Assembly: GCF_004138335.1 (NCBI RefSeq)
Contig: NZ_RYFW01000001.1
Coordinates: 2,232,001-2,296,000 of the forward strand
Direction of reading: 5' to 3'
Length of the DNA stretch: 64,000 nt
DNA from: Peristeroidobacter agariperforans
Lineage (GTDB): Bacteria; Pseudomonadota; Gammaproteobacteria; Steroidobacterales; Steroidobacteraceae
Positions 41,889 through 49,246 of the stretch are shown here, in pieces. The notes beneath the pieces were generated by a model. It saw only the letters and a list, made by a program, of their open reading frames with translations, ran no database searches and was not told the DNA's origin. The stretch's first letter is position 1, and every line of letters begins with the position of its first letter. Made by a program: the position numbers and the translations under genes.

Positions 41889-44339
41889 TTAGAATGCATT
41901 GCCGATCGAGAACTGGAAGCCTTCGAGCTCATCGCCATAATTCAACTCCGTGCTCCTGCGGAAGGTGAGGGGCACTGCATAACTGAAGCGGAACAGGCCG
42001 AGCGGCGCGAGCCACTCCACGCCGACGCCGACCGAGGTGCGAAAGTGGTTCCAGTCGAAGTCGTACTCGATCGGGAAGCCGCCCTTATCGGTGAACTTCG
42101 TGTCGCCGAGATAGGCGACCTGACCGAAGTCATAGAACAAACTGAGGCGCGCGCTGTTCTTGAATTTCTCGGGCATGGGCAAGATGGCTTCGATCTGCCC
42201 GGTGATCGAGAAATCGCCGCCGTAAGGATTGCCCAGCGAGTCGCGCGGGCCGAGATACGATTCTTTGAAGCCGCGCACCGTGCCCGGGCCGCCGACGAAG
42301 AAGTTTCTTTGCGGCGGCAAGGCAGTCGTGTCGCCAAACGCCGTGCCGTAGCTGACGCGTGAGCCGATGCTCAGCGGCATCCAGCTCAAATAGGGCAGCT
42401 GGACGAATTGCTTGAAGTTGTAACTTGCGACGTAGTACTCGATGTCGCTGCCCGGCGGAGTCGCGCTCAACGAGAGCTGATGACTCGCGCCGCGGGTCGG
42501 GAAGATCAGCCGGTCGCGGCTGTCGTAACCCCAGCCGAGATTGAGCTCGAAGACCTGGTACTGGGTGCCGAGAATTTCGTAGACGCCCGACTCCTTCTCA
42601 TACGGCGAGCCGTTGGCCTGTACCCAGTCCTGGAACTGCTGCGAGCTGTAGACCGTCGTCGCGAGCTCGGCGGACTGCCAGCTACTGCCCAGGCGCAGCG
42701 ATTGGTATTCGCTGAGCGGAAAGGAGAAGTCCATGCCCGTCAGCCAGGTCTCGGTGGAAAAGTCCGAGGAGGCGGAGGTGAGCTGCTTGACCTTGCGATA
42801 GGAAAGATTCGTGGTGCGACCGATGCCGTCGAGCGTCACGAACGGATTGGTGTGCGAGAGATCGTAGGCCTTGGTGTAACTACCGGAGTTCAGCTCGAGT
42901 GCGACGCGTTCGCCGGTGCCGAGAAAGTTGGAGTGGACGATGTTGCCGTTGAGGATGAACGACTGCGATTCCGAGTAGCCGATGCCGCCGCCGAACTGGC
43001 CCGGCAAACCTTCCTCGATCTTGAAATCCACGTCGACGAGGTCCGGCGTGCCGGGCACGGGCGTGGTCTCGACGTCGACTTTTTGAATGAAGGGCAGGCG
43101 TTGGATGCGCTGTTTCGAGCGCTCGACCGCGGCGTTCGAAAGATAGGAGCCTTCGAGCTGGCGCATCTCGCGACGGAACACCACATCGTTCACGCTCGTG
43201 GCGCCGTTGAAGTTGATTCGACGCACATACACGCGATGGCCGGGATCGACGACCAGCGCGAGCGACAGCTGTCTGGTGTCCGGGTCGATCTGAGGCACGG
43301 CATCCACTTTGGCAAGAGCGTAACCATCGAGGCCGAGTCGCAAGGTCATGGCTTCGGTGGACTGCGTCACTCGCCGCAATGAATACAAGTCGCCGGCCTG
43401 AATCATGACCAGCCGGCGCAGCTCCGATTCTGGAACGACCATCTCGCCGCTGAGCCGCACCTGCGAGATGCGATAGACCTCGCCTTCGTGCACGTTGAGC
43501 GTGACGTAGATTTCGTCCTTCTCCGGACCGATCGCCACTTGCGACGACGTGACGGCGAAATCGGCATAGCCGCGATCCATGTAATGGGAGCGCAGCTTCT
43601 CGATGTCGCCGGCGAGCGCTTCCTTCGCGTATCGATCGTCCTGCTTGTACCAGGACAGCCAGTTCGGCGTGCTCAGCTCGAACGGCTCGAGCAGTTCCTC
43701 GTCCGTGAAGGCGTGATTGCCGGTGATGTTGATCTGCTGGATGCGCGCGCGCTTGCCTTCGGTGATGTTGATCGCGACCTTGACCTTGTTGCCCGGCACT
43801 TCGTCGGCGCGCGCGTCGACTTTCACTGCATATTTGCCGCGAGAGAAGTACTGCTCGGTGAGGTACTGGCGCACTTCATCGAGCACGGACTGATCGAACG
43901 TCTTGCCCGAGGACAGGCCGACATTGCGCAGCGAGCGCTCCAGGTCCTCGGTCTTGATGTCCTTGTTGCCCTTGACCTCGAAGCTCTCGATGGTGGGGCG
44001 TTCGAGCACCGCGACGATCAATACGCCGCCGTCGCGCCGCAGCTCCACGTCCTTGAAGAAGCCTGTGCCGTAGAGCGCCCGGATTCCTTCGGCCAGTCGT
44101 CGGCCATCGATCGAGTCGCCGATGTTGATGGGCAGGTAGTTGAAGACCGTGCCTTCGCTGATTCGCTGCAACCCCTCGATGCGAATCTCGCCGACGACGA
44201 ATTGAGCGCTGGTTGATGCGCTACTTATGCCTTGCGCGCGTAGCTTTCCCGAGCCGAGTGGATTTACCAGTAAGGCACATGCGAACAGGCAGGCAGCGAG
44301 CGGTCGCGACATTCGCTGCTGGATGCGCGACCGGTGCAA
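41889..44339 (-). CDS. bamA: BamA/Omp85 outer-membrane assembly protein (paralogue outside the usual locus)
   Basis: An 816-residue Omp85 protein with signal peptide, five POTRA domains (about residues 45-440, starting FVVGEIRIEGLQRISEGTVF) and a C-terminal 16-stranded barrel. The barrel lock motif VRGF is present (GPGTVRGFKES) and the chain ends in SIGNAF with the required terminal Phe. Length is normal for BamA. The standard bamA neighbours (dxr, rseP, skp, lpxD) are absent; instead it is flanked by an unknown secreted protein and followed by the DUF4397 lipoprotein. A second, specialised BamA copy is likely, although a relocated sole copy cannot be excluded. Confidence 0.9.
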   Translation of the reverse strand: MHRSRIQQRMSRPLAACLFACALLVNPLGSGKLRAQGISSASTSAQFVVGEIRIEGLQRISEGTVFNYLPINIGDSIDGRRLAEGIRALYGTGFFKDVELRRDGGVLIVAVLERPTIESFEVKGNKDIKTEDLERSLRNVGLSSGKTFDQSVLDEVRQYLTEQYFSRGKYAVKVDARADEVPGNKVKVAINITEGKRARIQQINITGNHAFTDEELLEPFELSTPNWLSWYKQDDRYAKEALAGDIEKLRSHYMDRGYADFAVTSSQVAIGPEKDEIYVTLNVHEGEVYRISQVRLSGEMVVPESELRRLVMIQAGDLYSLRRVTQSTEAMTLRLGLDGYALAKVDAVPQIDPDTRQLSLALVVDPGHRVYVRRINFNGATSVNDVVFRREMRQLEGSYLSNAAVERSKQRIQRLPFIQKVDVETTPVPGTPDLVDVDFKIEEGLPGQFGGGIGYSESQSFILNGNIVHSNFLGTGERVALELNSGSYTKAYDLSHTNPFVTLDGIGRTTNLSYRKVKQLTSASSDFSTETWLTGMDFSFPLSEYQSLRLGSSWQSAELATTVYSSQQFQDWVQANGSPYEKESGVYEILGTQYQVFELNLGWGYDSRDRLIFPTRGASHQLSLSATPPGSDIEYYVASYNFKQFVQLPYLSWMPLSIGSRVSYGTAFGDTTALPPQRNFFVGGPGTVRGFKESYLGPRDSLGNPYGGDFSITGQIEAILPMPEKFKNSARLSLFYDFGQVAYLGDTKFTDKGGFPIEYDFDWNHFRTSVGVGVEWLAPLGLFRFSYAVPLTFRRSTELNYGDELEGFQFSIGNAF

Positions 44340-44429
44340 AGGGTCGCAGCATCATCGGAGCGACGTTTGCCTATCGGTGTTGTTTCTAACTCTGAAGCGC
44401 CGATGAATGGTTACAATTCGCTGCTTGCT

Positions 44430-45461
44430 TTATTCCTTGGAGTTAGCTGCGGCTTTTTCTTCTTCACGCGCACCGGCAAGGATGCCGGGTAGCGCATAGT
44501 TGCCTTCGTGACAGGCGTACTCGTAGATGGGCTGGTCGGTGTAGTGGAACGGAATCTCGCCACGCCACGGCGTGCTGAACGTGTCCGGATCCTCGACCGT
44601 GAATTCGTAATGGATGGTCTGCTTTTCGGTGCGCGTGAAGCGCTCGGTCACCTTGAGCTTCGGTGACACGGGAATAAGGCGATAGCTCGCGCCCTGGCCG
44701 ATCTGAATCGGCTGAGCCGGATTGAAGTTGGTCGTCTCCACGACCAGCGTGTCGCCTTGCCAGCGGCCAATGGAGTCGCCCATCCATTTTCGGACGTGAT
44801 CCGGCGGATGGGTGCCGCCGAGCCTGATGATGCGCGCATCGTGGACCATCTCGACGTGAATCAGCACGGCGTCGGCGGATTGCACGATCTGATAGTTGCT
44901 GTTGTACATTACCGGCAGCATCGGCGGTCCCGAGTTGCTGCCAAAACCCAACAGGCAGCGTTCGCCGACTGCGCGTTGCTCCGGGCCGTCGAATGCGCCT
45001 TGGGCGGCACGCGCCGTGCGTGCGGCGAGCCGCTGCTGACCGGGTTCCGATAGCGCCGGCACCTGGCCATCCTCGGGATAAACGATCAGCGAGCTGCGCC
45101 GCTCGCCTTTGACATTCGCGACCTTGTTGGCGGGATCGAACCAGAACACGTTGTAACCGCCGACGCTGCCCTTCGGCAGTTCCTTGTTGAGGTCGCTGGG
45201 GCGGTCGGACTCGGCGGCGAAGTCCTGCATGCGCTTTTCCATCTGCAGCGCCTCGGGTTCGCTCAGCACCAGTTTATTGCCCAGCGCCTTGGGACGTTCG
45301 ACCGGCGTGAGCGTGGCGTTGGTCCAGATGCCTTGCAGATCGGGGTGGCCGTCCGTCGTGCGAGGCGCTTTGTAATTGCCTGCCAGGGCTGCGGCCGACG
45401 CCAGTGTCATGCAAATTGCCGCACCCAGGTGAATCGAATACGCAGCGTTGCCCGGTTTCAT
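44430..45461 (-). CDS. Secreted protein of unknown family (PDLQGIWTN type), copy 1
   Basis: A 343-residue exported protein with a signal peptide (CMTLASAAALAG region). It is clearly paralogous to the protein at 57291: both share GHPDLQGIWTN/GTPDLQGVWTN, VGERCLLGFG, PPMLPVMYNSNYQIVQ, VEMVHDARIIR, VRKWMGDSIGRWQGDTLVVET and YEYACHEGNYALPGILAGAR. The invariant cysteines and His suggest a beta-rich periplasmic protein. No named domain was recognised. It lies 90 bp upstream of bamA on the same strand, so it may share a transcript with bamA. Confidence 0.75.
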   Translation of the reverse strand: MKPGNAAYSIHLGAAICMTLASAAALAGNYKAPRTTDGHPDLQGIWTNATLTPVERPKALGNKLVLSEPEALQMEKRMQDFAAESDRPSDLNKELPKGSVGGYNVFWFDPANKVANVKGERRSSLIVYPEDGQVPALSEPGQQRLAARTARAAQGAFDGPEQRAVGERCLLGFGSNSGPPMLPVMYNSNYQIVQSADAVLIHVEMVHDARIIRLGGTHPPDHVRKWMGDSIGRWQGDTLVVETTNFNPAQPIQIGQGASYRLIPVSPKLKVTERFTRTEKQTIHYEFTVEDPDTFSTPWRGEIPFHYTDQPIYEYACHEGNYALPGILAGAREEEKAAANSKE

Positions 45462-45590
45462 CGCGTCCCGCCTTTCCTTGATGATCGAAACGATCGCCGT
45501 GAGCGGGGAGTATTGCAGAAGCCGTGCGCGAGACGGCCAACGTTGACCGTTCTTCAGCTTCGAAGGTCGGGTTCTGCGCCGCGGTCAGTC

Positions 45591-45893
45591 TTAGTGATTT
45601 TCTGAGCTTTGCGGCAGCGAATCGTCGATTTTCGCGAGCACGGCAAGCGCGGCCTCATATCGTGATTGGTCGGCGCGTAACAGCGGCAACGCGTCCTTCA
45701 CCGTCGCAAGCAATTCAGGCGCGGCGGCGATCAGGCGGGCATTGGCTTCGGCACTGCCATCGTCGGGGCCCGCGGCGTTGTGGCACAGCGCGATATGCCA
45801 GACGACACCGTCGATGACCGCGTCGATACACGGCTCGCTGGGATAACGTGGATCGAGACTGACGATCCAGGGTCCCGGGGTGTGCTGTGCCAT
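45591..45893 (-). CDS. Small hypothetical protein of phage-associated type
   Basis: A 100-residue protein beginning MAQHTPGPWIVS and containing NARLIAAAPELLATVKDAL. This pair of motifs (HTPGPW at the start and ARLIAAAPELL in the middle) is very common in small phage and prophage proteins of unknown function. No other phage genes are nearby, so it is probably a stray remnant or a domesticated gene. Confidence 0.75.
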   Translation of the reverse strand: MAQHTPGPWIVSLDPRYPSEPCIDAVIDGVVWHIALCHNAAGPDDGSAEANARLIAAAPELLATVKDALPLLRADQSRYEAALAVLAKIDDSLPQSSENH

Positions 45894-46155
45894 CCTGCTT
45901 ACCTTCTACCGGCTGCTTTTGCTGATTCGACTCTCCGTTGAAAGAAGTTCAGCCCTAAAACTCGAAAATAACCGCAGCAGCCTCGGCCCGATTGTCCATC
46001 GCCAGTTTGCGTTGTCAACACAATGACGAGCGCGATTCTCCGCAATCACTGTCGGGCGCATCAGGGAATGCCTGATGTCGGATGCACGGTCCGGCGCTTG
46101 AGCGGCCTCGGCATGGCGTCGTTAGATAAAGCCATTCGAGTGGGAGTGGTGAGAG

Positions 46156-46623
46156 ATGGACCGCTTTTCGGCCGCCGCGCAAGTGGCGGCCTTTTTTCTT
46201 GTCGCACTCATGGCCAGTCCGCTCGCCCGGGCGTGCGAAGACTGCGAGCGGACGTCACAAAAAACACCCACCGGCCGCGTCGATGTGACAGCGGCGGTCG
46301 ATGCCGCCACCTCGTTTGTCGTCAAGGCTCTGCGCAGCCTCTATCCCTCCTACAAAGTTTCCATCGTCGAAGGCGAAGCGGTCGATGCGACCCCGACCGT
46401 GGCCGAATATGCTGCCGATTACGATGCCCGCGACGGGCAGCGCAGCGTCGAGCTCCCTGGCTTCCGCCATCGCTACGCCTGGCAGCTGACTTATCGCGAT
46501 GAGCCGCCGACGGCATTGTCACAGTCGACGCCGGCAGAACGAGTCCAAGGCACGGATGTAACGCTCGATGATTCCTACGTGCTCGGCCTGAGATTCGAGC
46601 TGGATTACGGTTGGCAGCGTTAG
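46156..46623 (+). CDS. Exported hypothetical protein with a terminator inside its first codons
   Basis: A 155-residue protein with a plausible signal peptide (MDRFSAAAQVAAFFLVALMASPLARA) and mature N-terminus CEDCERTSQ. The mature part is beta-rich with no recognised family. Codons about 5-14 form a perfect intrinsic terminator (46170-46197), so transcripts could end before the gene is read. ATG 46210 is an alternative start after this element. The gene overlaps the end of the methyltransferase gene by 4 bp, tail to tail. Confidence 0.62.
   Translation: MDRFSAAAQVAAFFLVALMASPLARACEDCERTSQKTPTGRVDVTAAVDAATSFVVKALRSLYPSYKVSIVEGEAVDATPTVAEYAADYDARDGQRSVELPGFRHRYAWQLTYRDEPPTALSQSTPAERVQGTDVTLDDSYVLGLRFELDYGWQR
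46170..46197 (+). terminator. Intrinsic terminator inside the start of a coding region
   Basis: GGCCGCC (46170-46176) pairs perfectly with GGCGGCC (46185-46191) and is followed by six T (46192-46197). It lies in the signal-peptide codons of the 46156 gene. It may end an upstream small RNA or act as an attenuator of the gene itself. Confidence 0.7.
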
Positions 46624-47444
46624 GCGGGCTTGCGGCCGCTGATGACAGGGATGTGCCACACCGCGTACTGACGCGGATCCAGAATCGCGTCGATCGCCTG
46701 ATCGAACAGCGCACGCACCTCCTCGAGGGTCAGCTTGCTATGTTCAGCAAGGACCTCGGTGTATCCGTCGCGCCACGCCTGGATGATGGTGGCGAACGTC
46801 TCGCGGGGCACGCGCACCGTGTCGACGACCACGTAGTCGACGTGCAACTCCTGCAAGCCCAGGTCGTTCATGATCGCCCAGGTGCGGCGGCCGATGCGGG
46901 CGTCGGTGTGAGTCCGGCGCGTATATTCGACGACGCCCTCGTGCCACAGCCGATCCGGATCCACCGCCCCGGCCGGCATATGAAGCATGCCGTAGTCCTC
47001 GCTCAGTACGTGCACCCAGCCGCCCGGACTGCAAATGCGATTCAATTCGCGAATGACTTTCTCCGGCTCGGGCACGGCTTGAGTCATGTGCCGGCACACG
47101 ACCAGATCGAACTGACCGCTGCCGAACCGCAACTCGAACGCGTCGCCCTGTTCGAAGCGGACCCGGGGGGCGAGCGCCGCGTGCACTCGGCGCGCATGAG
47201 CTGCGGAGCTTTCCAAAATATCTACACCGACGATCTGCGCCTGCGGATAGCGGGCGGCCAGGCGGCTGGTGATTTCCCCGCTGCCGCAGCCGATGTCAGC
47301 AATGTGTGACGGCTCGTGGTAACGCGCCAGTAATGATTGTTCCTGCGGCCAGATCGCTTCGGCCTGTGCACGCAGGTTGCGGACCATCGATTCGTCCGCC
47401 ATCTGCTCGGCTTGCGGATTGCGATGCTTGCTCATGCCGGCCAT
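46620..47444 (-). CDS. Class I SAM-dependent methyltransferase
   Basis: A 274-residue methyltransferase. Motif I is IADIGCGSGEITSRL (about 48-62), the beta-2 acidic residue lies in IVGVDILES, and CSPGGWVHVLSEDYG follows as motif III. The long C-terminal part (about 150-274) likely shapes the substrate site. MSK at 47435 is an alternative start. It is divergent from the truncated kinase-like gene at 47571 across a 126-bp gap. The substrate is unknown. Confidence 0.88.
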   Translation of the reverse strand: MAGMSKHRNPQAEQMADESMVRNLRAQAEAIWPQEQSLLARYHEPSHIADIGCGSGEITSRLAARYPQAQIVGVDILESSAAHARRVHAALAPRVRFEQGDAFELRFGSGQFDLVVCRHMTQAVPEPEKVIRELNRICSPGGWVHVLSEDYGMLHMPAGAVDPDRLWHEGVVEYTRRTHTDARIGRRTWAIMNDLGLQELHVDYVVVDTVRVPRETFATIIQAWRDGYTEVLAEHSKLTLEEVRALFDQAIDAILDPRQYAVWHIPVISGRKPA

Positions 47445-47570
47445 GATGAGCCCGTCGATGGCGCCCGCAAAGGCTCAGCTCGCGGGCAACGGAACCATTA
47501 CACATTCGTCGGCCCGCTAATAATCGAACGCCTGATTATCCAGGCGGCCGCCAAGAGCGAATCTGTACCT

Positions 47571-48020
47571 ATGGCGTCGTCGGTGTTCACCCCAGCCCCG
47601 GAAGACCTGGCATCTCTGCCGGACGCGCAGCGTCTCATCGAGCAGTTGCGAGAGCAGTTGGCCGAGGAGATTGCGGCGCGCACCCGGCTGGAACGCAGTC
47701 TCGATCTGCTGGATCGGCCGCTACAGAACGTCGGCGATGGTGTTCAGTTTCTGAGCGACGCCTTCGAGGATCTCAGCCAGCTGTTCCATGGATACCGGGA
47801 TGCGCTCAGCTCGCTTCGGAGCACGCACACACCGGCCGCTGCCCAGCTCGCGGATTTACGCGAGATGGAATCCGCTTGCGATCTGGAGTTCCTGGAGCGC
47901 GAAGTGCCAACGATCTGTGCGCGCTCACGGCGCGAGGCGGTGAGGGCGGCCGAGCTGGTGCGCGCCTTGAAGGAGTTTGCGCACATCGAGCGGACCGGAC
48001 CGCGCTCGCCTGCGACCTGA
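47571..48020 (+). CDS. Truncated histidine-kinase-like protein (dimerisation region only)
   Basis: A 149-residue cytoplasmic protein. A coiled-coil (QRLIEQLREQLAEEIAARTRLERS) leads into a region like the dimerisation helices of sensor kinases that normally read HEINTPxQYVxDNxRFL and end in RVATIVRAMKEFSHP. Here the box reads DLLDRPLQNVGDGVQFL, with Asp45 where the phospho-acceptor His would be, and the end is RAAELVRALKEFAHI. There is no ATPase domain. It could be a phosphotransfer- or dimerisation-interfering relic or regulator. The longer frame from 47337 overlaps the divergent gene and is not supported. Confidence 0.68.
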   Translation: MASSVFTPAPEDLASLPDAQRLIEQLREQLAEEIAARTRLERSLDLLDRPLQNVGDGVQFLSDAFEDLSQLFHGYRDALSSLRSTHTPAAAQLADLREMESACDLEFLEREVPTICARSRREAVRAAELVRALKEFAHIERTGPRSPAT

Positions 48021-48222
48021 ATGTATCCGGATACGTAACTTTTGTAAGCCTGACGGCCTGAATGGCGACCACGTCACATTCGTGCTCGCCTGTCCGCGCC
48101 AAACTACTGTCGCTTAAGGTTTCATCGTACAGCGCCTGAGAGTGTCAGTAGTTAAGATCCGGCCGGTCATTCCCGGTCTCGTCTTTCGCCATTTGCCTAG
48201 CGCCAACCGAGGGAAACCTAAC

Positions 48223-48864
48223 GTGTATCGCCGCTCATTCGCCGCCATTGCACTGACTGCCGCCCTGCTGAGCCCGCTGGCTCACGCCGAGGGCGAGAAG
48301 AGTCTGCGCGTGCACTGGAACAAGTCGTCCGAGACCGATCTGGCGACGGTGGTGATCGGCGACTACCAGGAGTCGCCGGAGTCGAACTACCTGATCGGCG
48401 CCACCTATGGCTACCAGTACAGCGACACGCTGTTTACGTTGCCGTTGGAGATGACCGCGAACGTCGGCGTGCAGTGGTTCGATGAGCAGGGCTACCAGGA
48501 GAACGGCTACGGCCTTACGGCGTTCATCAAGGCGCACTATCGCTGGGAGCTGCCGTGGACCGACAAGCAGGTTCGGCTCGGGCTGGGTGAGGGACTCAGC
48601 TACGTGTCGCGCATTCCGATGAGCGAGGTCCGGGACTTCGCCAAGAAGGATGGCGCCGAGTCGGAAAAGTTGATGAATTATCTGGAGTGGACCATCGACC
48701 TGCCGCTGCGCCAGTTCGAGCCGCTGCACGGCTTGTTCGGCGGTGCCATCGAAGAGGCGTCGGTGGGCTTCCTGGTGTGGCACCGCTCCAGCGTGTTCGG
48801 GCTGTTCAGTGAGACCGGCGGCGGCGTGAACTTCATGGGCTTCAGCTTCGAGGCCCAGTTCTGA
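48223..48864 (+). CDS. Exported beta-barrel-like protein of unknown function
   Basis: About 213 residues from the GTG at 48223, which follows GAGGG (48209-48213) and gives a signal peptide (YRRSFAAIALTAALLSPLAHA). The mature chain consists of alternating amphipathic strands (NYLIGATYGYQYSDTLF, GYGLTAFIKAHYRWEL) and ends in FMGFSFEAQF, a terminal Phe typical of outer-membrane barrels. No family name is assigned. The 202 bp before it show no other element. Confidence 0.7.
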   Translation: MYRRSFAAIALTAALLSPLAHAEGEKSLRVHWNKSSETDLATVVIGDYQESPESNYLIGATYGYQYSDTLFTLPLEMTANVGVQWFDEQGYQENGYGLTAFIKAHYRWELPWTDKQVRLGLGEGLSYVSRIPMSEVRDFAKKDGAESEKLMNYLEWTIDLPLRQFEPLHGLFGGAIEEASVGFLVWHRSSVFGLFSETGGGVNFMGFSFEAQF

Positions 48865-48913
48865 GCGCCGGCGCCGTCGATAGAATCAACGATAACGTGG
48901 CATGGAGTTGGCA

Positions 48914-49120
48914 ATGAAGCTGGAAGTGATGTCGATCAGTTTCCTGCGCAGTGGGGCGCTGTCGGTCGAAGTCGGCGCGCAGTCGCAGAAGGACACGCCT
49001 GCCGAGCCGTCGCTCGACGTAGTGAAGATGTGGGTGTACCTGCCCTCCTATAACAAGGCCGACCGCATGGAGGAGATCCTCGAGGCGGCGCTCAACATCG
49101 CGCGCCAGTCGCTGCGCTGA
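48914..49120 (+). CDS. Small hypothetical protein
   Basis: A 68-residue protein. The ATG at 48914 is preferred because GGAG (48904-48907) precedes it; ATG 48902 is the alternative. The sequence has a short beta region (KLEVMSISFLRSGALSVEV) and a C-terminal amphipathic helix (KADRMEEILEAALNIARQSL). No family was recognised. Confidence 0.6.
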   Translation: MKLEVMSISFLRSGALSVEVGAQSQKDTPAEPSLDVVKMWVYLPSYNKADRMEEILEAALNIARQSLR

Positions 49121-49207
49121 GCAGCACCGGGCGCTGACGTTTCTTATAAGTCTCCTCGTCGTTTCTGAGGAGCATCCGCCGGGGCCGCACGTATAAGATT
49201 CCCCCAA

Positions 49208-49227
49208 CCGCGCCGGCCAAGGCGCGG
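49208..49227 (+). promoter_or_regulatory. Leader hairpin before the PQQ dehydrogenase
   Basis: CCGCGCC (49208-49214) pairs with GGCGCGG (49221-49227) across GGCCAA. It sits 20 bp upstream of the ATG at 49247 and just before the GGGGGA ribosome-binding site. It may end the upstream transcript or influence translation of the dehydrogenase. Confidence 0.35.
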
Positions 49228-49246
49228 ACAACTACTGGGGGATTCG

